Source: Spirogloea muscicola
Lineage: Eukaryota > Streptophyta > Zygnematophyceae > Spirogloeales > Spirogloeaceae
Direction: 5' to 3'
Assembly: GCA_009602725.1 (NCBI GenBank)
Contig: WELB01000142.1
Coordinates: forward strand, 81,987 to 108,076
Length of the DNA stretch: 26,090 nt
The first letter of the stretch is position 1. Each line of letters starts with the position of its first letter. Positions 10,401 through 20,506 of the stretch are shown in pieces. A program made the translations under genes and the position numbers. The notes beneath the pieces were generated by a model. The model searched no databases and had not been told where the DNA came from. It saw nothing but the letters and a program-made list of their open reading frames with translations.

Positions 10401-13400
10401 ATTAAAACCATTATTCAAATTCCTGAACCCTATGTGCGTCTCCTCCTCTTCCTACAAGCCGCAAACAACGAGGGCACACACCTGCAAGTGCTTGGCCTTC
10501 ACTGCTCGTTCCTTGACAAGAAAAACTGCAAACGTGGCCGAGAGGTAGCAGAAGGGGATGAGGATGAAAAGCGCTGCCAAGGCAGCTAGGACAGTTTGGA
10601 TCATGGTAGCTTCGCTCTTTGTGAGAGGGAGCGGGTGGTTGCTCACTGCCAAGGTCGCGCTACCATTTGCCAGAGCCACACGCAGATCAGCCTGGGCGAG
10701 TTCCTGGATAACAGCTGGGAAGCTGTGATCACTGGAAGTGTTGTGGAGGACAGTCAGTGCTGCCGTCAAGCCCATGCCTGTTTCTGTCTGCAGCATAGGT
10801 GACGCCTGTATCGAGGCGGTCACAATCTCTGCCCACATTCTGGCCCTTGCTTGTGTCTCGTTCAGCTGTGTCTTGTTCATGCCTGACGAGGTGAATTGAC
10901 CTGGAGATGGTGAAGGTGCCCAGGCAAAGCTCGATAGATCTGTGAAAATATTGCCAGCACCTGTCATGTTTGTGAGATTGCTCTGGGCAAGACGGTCTCT
11001 GAGGAGCAGTGTGGACTCTGTCAAGTTGAGCGACCTCAGGCCTGAGAAATTGTACTGCTGAAACACCGAGTCGTTGTATATAAGTGCACCTGCCAGCATG
11101 AAGGTTTCAGCAAAGGGCTCACAGAGGATGCAGATCTGATGGCAGCAAGCTATGTCAAATTGCGATCCTTAGATTTGAAGTGGATGAGGGAAGCACGCAA
11201 CACATAAGAAACTAGAGCTGCAGAGCACAAGTTATCAATGCCAAGCATGTACCATATCGCGGCGGATGGTGGATGCTGTCCAGGAGATACAAGCTCATGC
11301 CTATACTATCAGTTACATTTTCCTGGTAGAAAGTGGCATACGAGCTATTCAAAGCAGTCAGCCTGCTGACATCAATACGAGCAAATGGTACTTCTGTGGT
11401 ATTTGGCAGGTGTACACCGTAGTGCTTGGTCTTCGGTTTGAAGAGTTCAAGTTCAAGCTTAAGTGAGGGACCCGCAGGGTTGACACTGATGGTAAGAATA
11501 AGCATCACGAAGGCAATGACAGCAACTGGAAGGAGGATGGAGTTCAGCAATCCCTGCACATTAATCCACGACATAAGTACCTCAGGCCTTCTTGCAGCAG
11601 TCTCAGCTTCTAGTCGGCAACATACTTGTGCTTGCCTAGGCCACATAGGCCAACATCAAAACACGCCTGCCTGGTGTTCTACAATCAACTTGCCAATTGG
11701 TTAGGTCCAACCTTCACATCACGCCGAGCAATGATGAGACGCTTCTTGAACAGCTCTTTCCAAGCTCGCTTGAACGATCGCTCTTCTGGTAGAAGTCCAG
11801 GATTGAAGATAGCAGCACCACCAACTTCCAAGTCTGCATCCACCTTTTCTAGACTTGAAGCTCCCCTTGATTTGCTTCCAGATTTGCTTCTAAAGGACCC
11901 CTTATCAGGTGCCTCACAGCCATCTGCCGGAGGTTTATCTTGGTCGAGATTCCTTGCTTCTCCTCCCACATTCAATGCAACTATGGGAGCATCATATAGG
12001 CCCGTCAACTGCAGGAAAACCTCCTCCAGCGTCGTCACAGAAGCTCCAAAAGCGCCGACGTGAAGTTCTCCTGATCTACTTTCAAGTTCCTCAAAGAGCC
12101 CAGCAAAGCGACCTTTGGCAGCCATTGGCAGCTGATAAGCCATCTCTCCTCCAGACATATTCAACAGCCTTGCCTCTGGCACATGCTGTAGGACCAGGCT
12201 TTGCACGCGCTTCTCCTGACAGTCGGTGTCAGCCCTGGTAATGGTAAGATTGTAACCTACTCCATAGCGTGCCTGCCATGTGCACAAGTAGCTTGACAAC
12301 CTTGAGCAGCTGGAACATAGCAGCTGGAAAGTAGCATACTGCTCACTGAGTGGAACAGAAAGGACATGTAAGACAGCACAACAACCTCCCACACTTCAGC
12401 AATCAGGCCAACACGAAGAGCATCCAAAGGTGAGCCAAAGCTTGCCAGTTGGGTCTGCTATTGCTGCCATTTCTCAAGCTCGAGTGATATAGAAGCTGAT
12501 GGATTTGGGAGGGTCTGATTCTGAACAAGATCACAATGCAATAGCGTGACATAGGTTTCTAAGCACCTTCAAGAAAAGGCTAGTCCCGCAGCATCGCAAT
12601 CGGCCGTTTGCCAGAATTGCTATTTGACTGCAAAGCAAATCGGCTTCATCCATGTAGTGTGTGGTGAGAATGATCGCTCTGCCCGTCTTGAAGCCTCTCA
12701 AGAGCTCCCACATGTTCCTGCGGGACTGCGGGTCCATGCCTGAGGTAGGTTCGTCGAGAAAGACCACCTTCGAATCACCTATCATGGCAATTGCCACCTG
12801 AAACAACCACTTCTATCACATTCACATCAGTTGCTGTCCTCAGATCGCTTGCAGAAGTTGCTGCTGAATTGCTGATATCGTCAATGTGTGCATCATCACC
12901 AAGACGTTGCACTAGCCTTCATTGCTGGAAACTCTATAATACCTACACTGTGTTACAAGACATGCTCTCGATATTGCGTCATCCACTACAGCTTGTTAAG
13001 CCCAGAGCAGCACTAAAAGATTTGAGAGGAATTTGACTTGATGGCATTCTGATCAGCCTAACTTGTTAGTCACAGACAAGGCATTCACCAAACAACGGAG
13101 CATTCAGCTACCTGGAGCTTGCGCTTCATCCCACCAGAGAGTGATGAAGCAGCTGCATGCATCTTATCATGAAGACCAAGCCTTGTGACCATTGAGGAGA
13201 TTTCTCTAGCTATTTCCTTGCTTGGCAGCCCTTTGAGCGCAGCATACAATCTCAAGTGTTCAGCAACAGTCAGCTTGTTGAAGAGTACATTCTGCTGCGG
13301 ACATATTCCTATCACCCTGTAGATAATGCAAGAGCCAAATCAAGGATCACCATGTGAAGTCTATAACCATGGCAGATACATCAGCCGGCCACCTCTCCAC

Positions 13401-16400
13401 AGAAACTTCCAAGATTGCTTCGACTAGCTACTCATTGAAACACGAGCATGTGTATGTGCAACACGTAGTAGTCTCTGCAATAGCATGTACTTGCTGGCAA
13501 TCATTCTGATCACGTGCAAGCCCTGCCCAATGTTGCTAACCTTCGCACTGAATCCATGTTGGTGCGAATGCTTTGCCCCAAAATCTGTGCGTCGCCACTT
13601 GTGGGCCTTAGAAGGCCAGTGAGCATAGAGATGGTTGTGGACTTGCCAGCTCCATTATGCCCAAGAAGACCCGTGATCTCATTCTCATACACATCAAGGT
13701 CAAGCCTGTCCACGGCCACTTTGGCTCCAGGGTACACCTTCCTCAGCCCACGAATCTGGACTGCTGCTTGTACACCCTTACATAAACGCTCCTCAATGTC
13801 TTGCTGAGCTTCCTCCAACCTATCAAGTGGCAGCCCCTGACATACATTGCACCTTGATTGCAATTAAATCTGGCTCTGCTGGAGATGGAATCAGCCATCA
13901 AAGCATATTAACAAAGTCTTTGGCAGACAATCATCTGTTGGGTAGTTTCCAGTCAGATAATTAAGAAGAGAACCTGAGTAAGGAAAACGAAGGATACCTC
14001 GTATAGGTGTTGCTTCCCATTCTTGGAACCCATCCAATACGAGGGCAAAAATGGAAACCAATATGGCTGGCTGTGACCCTGCGAAGGTATTACCTGCTCC
14101 AAGTACCTGAGTGGCAACCACAAGACCCAACGTAAGATATTTTCCCAATCCAGAAGAGATGATGGGAGCATTAGACAAATAGGTGCTGACATGATCAAAG
14201 TGCATTTCCTACTGACTATGCACTCGACATAGAGGAGATAGGAAGGCAAAGCATGACTCAAAAGCATCTCTGATTGACCATGCACTCAGAAGAAATTGGA
14301 GGGCAAGACTTTACACCCACCAAGTCAGGATGGAGAAGAAGACAAAGCTTGCACAAAGCAGTAGTAAGATGCGAGCTAGAGAGAAGTCATCCTCAGCAAT
14401 ATTGCTCCAAGTGAGTCCCATGTTGACTCCTTCATACTGGCCAAGGAGATCCACGCCTTTCACAACATGGACCAAAGATAAACTTGGAAAATAAGGAAAG
14501 AACTCATCTGACCAACACAACTCTGATCGTGCATGCTTGCCGCCAACTAAATCAGAAGTTGAGCATCTACCACATACCAAAAGTAAAGGCTGTGGCAGGC
14601 AGAAGACCAGCAAAAGATTTTCCGGGGATGTCTTGCCCGCTGCTCGATCGAAAGAATATGTACCGTGGCATGATTGACGCAAAATGGAAAAAGGGAGCTG
14701 CAATTGCAGCAAGCTTTGCGCTCGAGAAAAACACAGACAGGAAGAAAGCTGGGAGGGGAGCATGCAAGAAGAATGTCAAGAATATGTCAGAAGAACAGCT
14801 TCCCAATGTCCAGCTTGCAAGTCATGAAAGCATGCCTTGCATTGCGACTACAAGAGACATCCATCGTCACAAATGGCACAAACAATCATCGCGAGCAGAT
14901 GAAGCATGCAGTTGTTAGAGCCATGAGGAAAGAATATGACTGCAGATGGAGGGCCTGAGGTGCCCACCAAATGGTATAAGAGCACTGGTGAAGAGGAACA
15001 TAAGAAGGAAGATGAGGAGTATATTGCTGCCAAGTTAGACAACACCGCTGGTGAGACGGAGGCAATAAGGTGCAATGCTAACAAAAGGGACAAGTCACAC
15101 GCTCTGCCATTTAATCAAAGCTCTATTCTATATAGTACATTACGGATTACAGCTTACCTTTTCGGCAAGAAAGTGAAGTGTACAAGAAGAGTGACAGACA
15201 GGGATACGATTGCAAATACCATCTGCAGATGCCACCATGCTATTGTCAACATAATCAAGCATGGATATCACAAGCTCATTCAGGGCAAAGATGGCTTTGG
15301 AGCATGACATTTCAAGAGACCCTTTATGTTGGGGTACAGTACATGGAGAAATGCAAATCTGTTACAATCTGACACAGAATGTATACCAAGTATGTCAAGA
15401 ACCAGGAAAACATAAATATCCACAATCTGAGGCCCATGATGCGCATGATCTCCTTTGACTTGGTCTCCTTTTCTTCCACCAGAGCCTGCCATACACGATG
15501 TTGTGAATCAATACAAGCTGCTTCTTCTCTCCTTACAGATGTGAAAGACGAGGCACTTAGTTTGCAAATCGCAGATAGTGCTTCTAGCAAAGCACACACC
15601 AATCTAGTACTCTGCAGTTGAAAACTCTTGATTCAGTAGGATTCATCATGATACTTTTGCAGATAGGCCAACATTAAGCAACAAATGTTAGTGGTCTGAC
15701 TGCTTGCAGCTTCACCTTCACAAGCATTGCCAGCGGATATAACGTGCTCAAGCACATTACAAGGCCCATGGTAGGACCGACCTGCATACAAAGCAAACAA
15801 CAGTCAAGTCAAAGATGCAGGCTATACGAACGGCGAACACAAAGAGCTATTGAAGGCTAGTTAAACAGTATTCTTTGCCAGGATTCGAGAATGCCATAAA
15901 ACGACCTTGACTCTGCACTCTGACCTAATGACACTAAGCCTAATGCCCTATTTTTGGCCCTAAATCATACTGCTGTTCCACACAGCCAAATAACATTCTT
16001 AAACACAAGCAGCACAGGACAGGCAGCAGAACAACCTGCTAACATTCAGCCATCAACACGAGTGAGCTCAACATATTCCAAGGTTTAGGCAGTAGGGCCA
16101 ATAGCAAGGCAAGAATACGTGCGACCCGTACACCACTTACTGCATCATAGAATGGATTGTGGGAGTACTTCGCAATGGGGAATGGAGCTCCCCATAAGGG
16201 TCCTCTTGGGTAAGGTGTATTAGCCTTTGTCTCGGTAAGGTTTTCGTACATGTACTGATTCAGAGCTGTCTGAAATGATGGACAAAGCTTTCGTCAATCG
16301 AGGGTGGAGAGATAACATCTCCTTATGATCGTGCATTCCTAGTAAGCAAGGAGCAGTTATTGCTCAGAATGGTCACAGGAGGACTGTGCAACTTGACCTG

Positions 16401-19043
16401 CAGGCTCAAAAATCCTGAAGTGTAGTACTGCTTGTAGTGCGTTCCTAGACCATGGTGCCACTTTCTCACAATTCTGTAGGTCCGAGGGACCACAGTAAAA
16501 TTCATACGTATTGCATAGTCCATTTTTCGTTCTTGCAGATCCACCTCATTGAGGACAACTACACCCCAAGTGTTATGCAGATGGGTCATCGCTGTCGCAA
16601 CCGCTGCCTGTACTCATTACCACAAAGAAAACTTCAAAGGCAGACCACTCAATTTCAGCCAGGGACTGACTACCCACATGTAGCGACACAAATATTTGAT
16701 CAAATGAGCAACTGTGTTGATTGCCATGGTCATGCAATGCAGACTTGGAAAGGTGCCACTGGGGCAGGAGCAGAATACCTCCTCTGATGCACATGTCCCA
16801 CCGTAAAATTCATCAAAGAACTGCAAAGGAGCCACACAAGTGGAGACTAGTTATACCCACATTAAGAATAAGAAAGTGAAATGAGCACTCTGATTAGCAG
16901 CTGGCAGCTAACTTTCTACTGTTTCGATTTCTTTTCTCTTACTTCAAGCTACCAACCACAGAGTAGCCAACCCTGTAAAGGAATGGAGGCCATACTTGGT
17001 ATCTCTGTTTCAAATGGGAAACTAGAGCTGCCACTTCCTTGGTGTCAGGTGCAAAATAGAGCTTGCCTAAGTGAAGTAAATTCCCAACCTGCCGCAAGCA
17101 CCAATGATATGAGCGTCCAACTACCGTTTAGATCGGTCGATACAATCTGCGTGCATCTGTTGAGATTGATTCAGGTTGACACAATGAAGGACAGAACATT
17201 ATGTGGGCTTCTGAAGACATCAGTTATGAACAATGCCTTCAAAGACTGAACAGACAGCAAGAAAGGCAGACACAGAAGCAAAACATTAAGCGCAGTTGGT
17301 CACCACATTGCCCAGTCTCTTTTCAATTGCTACAATACGCTGACTTGCGTTTTTGCCTGCCCCTCCTGCGCAGGCAGTAGTCATCAGTGGCTGAGCCCGC
17401 CACAATTGTAGCAGGGTAGCATGACCGAAATAGAGTGAGAGACAGCTTGTACAACTTATGAAGTGCACGTAATATATACAAAAACTGCAAATCTTGATCA
17501 GTGAACATGAGGGGGCAACAGCAAGCAGACTCATATGAGGCGAATTGATACATGGAATGAAGAGGTGTCAAGGGAACGACTGTCATGATGACCTCTTTCA
17601 ACCCAATCGCATTGAGAGGTGCTCACCACTGAATGCCAGTTGCAGGAGCTTGTGTGTCCCTATATATACATCTAAGGAAGGCACTGGAACTGGCCCCTGA
17701 TAAAATACAAATGTTTGTAGTGCGGCCTTCGCTTGCTCTGCAGCATCTGCACAGCGGGCAGCTTTAAGTAACACGGAAGAGTCAAGTCGCTGGCTGGCTG
17801 GCAAATCTTGCTGCAGAGCATTAAGCGCGTCATTCAAAGCCTCCACTTGGTTTGGCAGAAGCTGCTGAAGGAGCATCCCAAGCGAAGTCACAGAGCTATT
17901 TTGCTGCCCTCGGAGCAATGTGGCTACTTGCTGGAGAAGGCCTGGTGAGATTTGCTGCAGAAACGACACAAAGCTGTGACAGATGATGAGAGACCACTTT
18001 ACTGGGAACATGCAGCTCGTAAGTGTAACAACGAACCCTCGGCAACAAGTACTACTGTACTACTGTCACTATCTAAGGCCACGTCCAGGGGTCAGACCCT
18101 CTGAACAATGTTGGAGCTTGCACTTTGCACTTCGCAATTTTCTTGCGCGATTTGCAGGCCGCCAGAGGAGAAGCAGCAGGTTCGGTAGGGCAGATAAATT
18201 GGCAAAGTACCAATTTGGGTTGTTATTGTCATGTGTAGCACGCACCTGGCTTAACACTGCCACAGCAGGACACGTCTTGATAAATGTGTCCACGGAGCCA
18301 AACTCGTCTTGGAGCTGCTCAAATAGTGGAACTGTGGCATTTGCATACACTTGTGCTTCGTAGTGGTCCACGTCAGTCAGGGCCCAACCAAGCACAAAGA
18401 GGCACATCATCAGCAGCGGACTTGCGACCTCCATGAGCGTCTGTCCCCAGCCCCGATTCTGCAATTTGCACAGGGAAGGGGTCGACTTCAGGTGCACGTT
18501 GATTGATCTCTCAGGTGCCAACACAGAGCAGCAAGATTATTAAATTCTTATGGCGTAACAACAACAACGTAGTCTACATTCTGCATATTTCATTCATAAT
18601 TTCTTCACCTAGTCTGAAACCATCAATACGGAACTCGGCATAGACCAGTAATAAAAGCGAAAATAAAGCGCTAAGCAACATTGGACCAATGAAGCTTGAT
18701 GTAATGAGTAGCGTACCTTAAAAAGCCACTGGCGCCGCAGCATGGCTTTGAGCTGCTGTTGGGACTTCATTGGAGCTGGCAGGGTAGATTGCTCGTTGTC
18801 AACCGCCCCCTCCAGGAGTGGCTGACCCTCTTCTGAAGCGGACTCCTGGCTCTCTTTACTTTCCAGAGCATAGTCCTCAAGCTGCTCCGACCCAGCCTCG
18901 CCATCCTGGCCTTGCCTTTGCTCACTCTCACTGAGCTGCGGCTGCCCCTCGCCGAGCTCCGCACCGAGCCTCAGTTGGCCGAGCTGCAATTCCTCCGCGC
19001 TACTTTGCCGTGGAGAGGTCTGGAGGCCAAACATGCTGAGCAT
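7482..19043 (-). CDS. ABCA: Full-length ABC transporter of subfamily A, 28 exons
   Basis: This is a full transporter (two membrane halves, two ATPase domains) of the ABCA family, which moves lipids or other amphiphiles across membranes. Exons on the - strand, 5' to 3': 19043-18717, 18458-18246, 17954-17627, 17365-17304, 17088-16996, 16820-16779, 16607-16398, 16269-16141, 15781-15716, 15485-15387, 15222-15158, 15026-14968, 14748-14578, 14456-14321, 14106-13998, 13836-13541, 13316-13112, 12797-12567, 12272-11712, 11553-11253, 11089-10482, 10338-10015, 9851-9587, 9480-9291, 9097-8890, 8626-8492, 8254-8017, 7801-7482. The total is 5991 nt, 1996 aa; AtABCA1 is about 1880 and human ABCA1 2261. The start is the first in-frame ATG (a second lies 9 nt on). 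NBD1: Walker [10 protein letters not shown] (762-770), signature LSGGMKRK (861-868), Walker B VVFLDEP (881-887), H-loop His917. NBD2: GVNGAGKTT (1698-1706), YSGGNKRK (1797-1804), VVFLDEP (1817-1823), His1855. All catalytic motifs are intact. Each half has one membrane helix, a large extracytoplasmic domain (the second with about ten N-X-S/T sites) and about five further helices. TLEEVFLQL and TLEQVFLAL close the regulatory domains. Exon 10 has an alternative end at 15366 (7 more residues). Confidence 0.93.
14213..14310. repeat. Imperfect direct duplication inside an ABCA intron
   Basis: In the intron between the exons ending at 14321 and starting at 14106, TGACTATGCACTC (from 14213) and TGACCATGCACTC (from 14275) each start a diverged unit. 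In both, an A/G-rich run leads to GGAAGGCAA or GGAGGGCAA. The period is about 62 bp. This looks like an old local duplication, not a mobile element. Confidence 0.6.
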
Positions 19044-19494
19044 CCCGGGGCAGCTCGGCGCACAATGTGAGCCGTTAATTTTCCACAAAAACCGCCGACA
19101 TCACCACCTCCGCCAAGTGCTTTCACGTCCTCCACAGAGGTGCACCGCCTTGGCAAAGGTACACAAACTATCATCCGAGCGCCTCAGAATGACATCCCTG
19201 TCCTCCTAAGCCGTTGTCCCCCTCTCTCTGTCTCGTGTCTCGCCAACAACGGCAGCCAGAACCTCGATGGAGAGCCTGCGGCGCCCCTGCGACAATATCT
19301 GCAGATTCTGTCGCACTTTTATGGCCGCAGAGGCCCGCGGAGGCCGCGCGCCGACCTGGCCGGCTCAGCGCGCGCCCGCCGGAGCTGCCTCACGCCGGCC
19401 GAGCGAGCTCATCGCAGCAGCCGGCCTAAGGCTGTGATCGTCGAATGGCTCGGTTGCTAGCTCGCGCCAGCTGGCGCTGCCGGTCAGAGCCAGC

Positions 19495-19504
19495 GCCACG
19501 TGGC
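19495..19504. promoter_or_regulatory. G-box palindrome GCCACGTGGC
   Basis: A perfect 10-bp palindrome with the CACGTG core bound by plant bZIP and bHLH factors. It lies about 450 bp upstream of the ABCA start and 1 kb upstream of KOB1. A 6-bp core is common by chance in GC-rich DNA, so function is inferred only from position and from the second copy at 20042-20047. Confidence 0.4.
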
Positions 19505-19524
19505 TCTGTCCTGCGGCGCGCAAA

Positions 19525-19545
19525 CCGCCGCCGCCGCCGCCGCCG
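19525..19545. repeat. (CCG)7 microsatellite
   Basis: A pure run of seven CCG triplets in the divergent intergenic region. No coding role is supported. Confidence 0.8.
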
Positions 19546-19645
19546 CGCGCTGGCCTGGCCGTCGCGGCGTCGCTGGCCGCAGTCGCTGGTGGAGAGCGGT
19601 TTTGTGGGTCAGACCGACGGACTTGGGCACAACGGGGCCGTTTAA

Positions 19646-19667
19646 GCGAGCAATTTAAATCGCTCGC
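19646..19667. promoter_or_regulatory. 22-bp near-perfect palindrome with an AT core in a GC-rich promoter
   Basis: The left arm GCGAGC (19646-19651) and right arm GCTCGC (19662-19667) are exact reverse complements. They flank the self-complementary octamer ATTTAAAT (19653-19660). Only the A/C pair at 19652 and 19661 breaks the symmetry. An AT-only core in this GC-rich stretch stands out. It could be a binding site for a dimeric regulator or an element near a transcription start; no known factor is recognised. Confidence 0.5.
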
Positions 19668-19863
19668 CAAGGCGGACACCCACAGAATTGTCACTGGGCG
19701 CCGGCGACGGGCACTTGATGAGAAGTGGAATGGACGACAGTGTCGGCGTCACTTCCGCCGCGGTTACGTGAAGGCCCCTAAGTGATCACCATTTGAGAGC
19801 GTCAGCAGAGCCCCTGCCGCGAAGGCGCCCGGCATCGCGGAACGACGAGCCAACGAAATACTC

Positions 19864-19888
19864 CGTCACGTCCTGTAACGTCACGTCC
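19864..19888. promoter_or_regulatory. Direct repeat of CGTCACGTCC (bZIP-type ACGT core)
   Basis: CGTCACGTCC occurs at 19864-19873 and again at 19879-19888, 15 bp apart start to start, about one and a half helical turns. Each copy holds CACGTC, a hybrid G/C-box core typical of plant bZIP sites. A binding function is inferred. Confidence 0.45.
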
Positions 19889-20030
19889 CCCCACAAGTTC
19901 CGCTACCGGTCGCATGGGCGGTCTTCGATTTTCTTCACGCCGTGAACGAGAATTCCCGTGACGCCCCGTGCCGTTTGGTTGCCGTCATGCTAGGCGGCGG
20001 GTGCCCCGTTAACACCCCCCGGGAGTCATG

Positions 20031-20054
20031 CGTGGGGGCTTCACGTGGGGGCTT
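20031..20054. promoter_or_regulatory. Tandem CGTGGGGGCTT repeat including a CACGTG G-box
   Basis: CGTGGGGGCTT is present at 20031-20041 and 20044-20054, a 13-bp period. The second copy is preceded by CA, which makes a CACGTG G-box at 20042-20047. It lies about 460 bp upstream of the KOB1 start. The regulatory role is inferred. Confidence 0.45.
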
Positions 20055-20186
20055 GACGAGGGGAGATGCCTGCGCCCGAAAAGGGAGAGGCTCAAATGGT
20101 ACCATTTCCACTGACAGGCGAGAGGATGAGCCTGGCAAGGAGATACCGGACGACTGCTGACTCGCTGTCACTCCCATCACATTCCC

Positions 20187-20190
<4 letters not shown>

Positions 20191-20222
<32 letters not shown>
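20191..20222. repeat. (GGC)10 microsatellite in the KOB1 upstream region
   Basis: Ten GGC triplets in a row about 300 bp upstream of the KOB1 ATG, possibly within its 5' UTR. Such runs are prone to length change and can form stable RNA structure. Confidence 0.85.
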
Positions 20223-20338
20223 AGTCGAGACCGTCGGCTCAGGTCGCCGGCTCTCGGGGACTGGCCTCGGCGGTCGCCGAGGCCAGCCCTGGAGCGTGCA
20301 TGTGGGAGCAGGCGGCCTCCACGCCGTGAGGAGCAGCG

Positions 20339-20358
20339 CGAGCTCGAGCTCGAGCTCG
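20339..20358. repeat. Short CGAGCT tandem repeat
   Basis: CGAGCT repeats three times with a partial fourth unit. Because GAGCTC is its own complement, the run is also palindromic. It lies about 150 bp upstream of the KOB1 start. Confidence 0.7.
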
Positions 20359-20506
20359 TCGCTGGCCATTGCCAACGGCCGTGCGAGCTGCATGACCACG
20401 TCGCACGGCCTCACTTTGCCGATGCAGGGGGGTTACATCCATGATCCGGCCGTCATCGAATGCGAGCGTGATCGACCTGGCCAATGACAGCCGCTACATT
20501 CCCAAG

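Larger units (their letters stand above)
19044..20506. other. Divergent intergenic region between ABCA and KOB1 (5' UTRs and promoters)
   Basis: The starts of ABCA (leftward) and KOB1 (rightward) are 1.46 kb apart with no supported gene between them. The region is GC-rich, with triplet runs, two G-box cores, short direct repeats and a near-palindrome (entered separately). Open frames here, such as 19935-20414 on the - strand with a long proline run, are translations of GGC/CCG repeats and carry no recognised domain. I see no convincing TATA box for either gene. Confidence 0.75.

Noticed and set aside
14848-15093. Hydrophobic 81-codon frame on the - strand as an ABCA exon
   Set aside because: Its phase does not join the neighbouring exons. 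The exon 14968-15026 in another frame ([13 protein letters not shown]...) gives correct phase on both sides and fits the ABCA membrane helix.
7482-19043. The ABCA region as a decayed pseudogene or as several tandem half-transporters
   Set aside because: The fragments join in phase into one 1996-residue protein with one N-terminal and one C-terminal cassette, and all ATPase motifs are intact.
19935-20414. 159-codon open frame on the - strand with a long proline run
   Set aside because: It is produced by the GGC repeat in the divergent promoter; there is no domain and no splice-consistent continuation.
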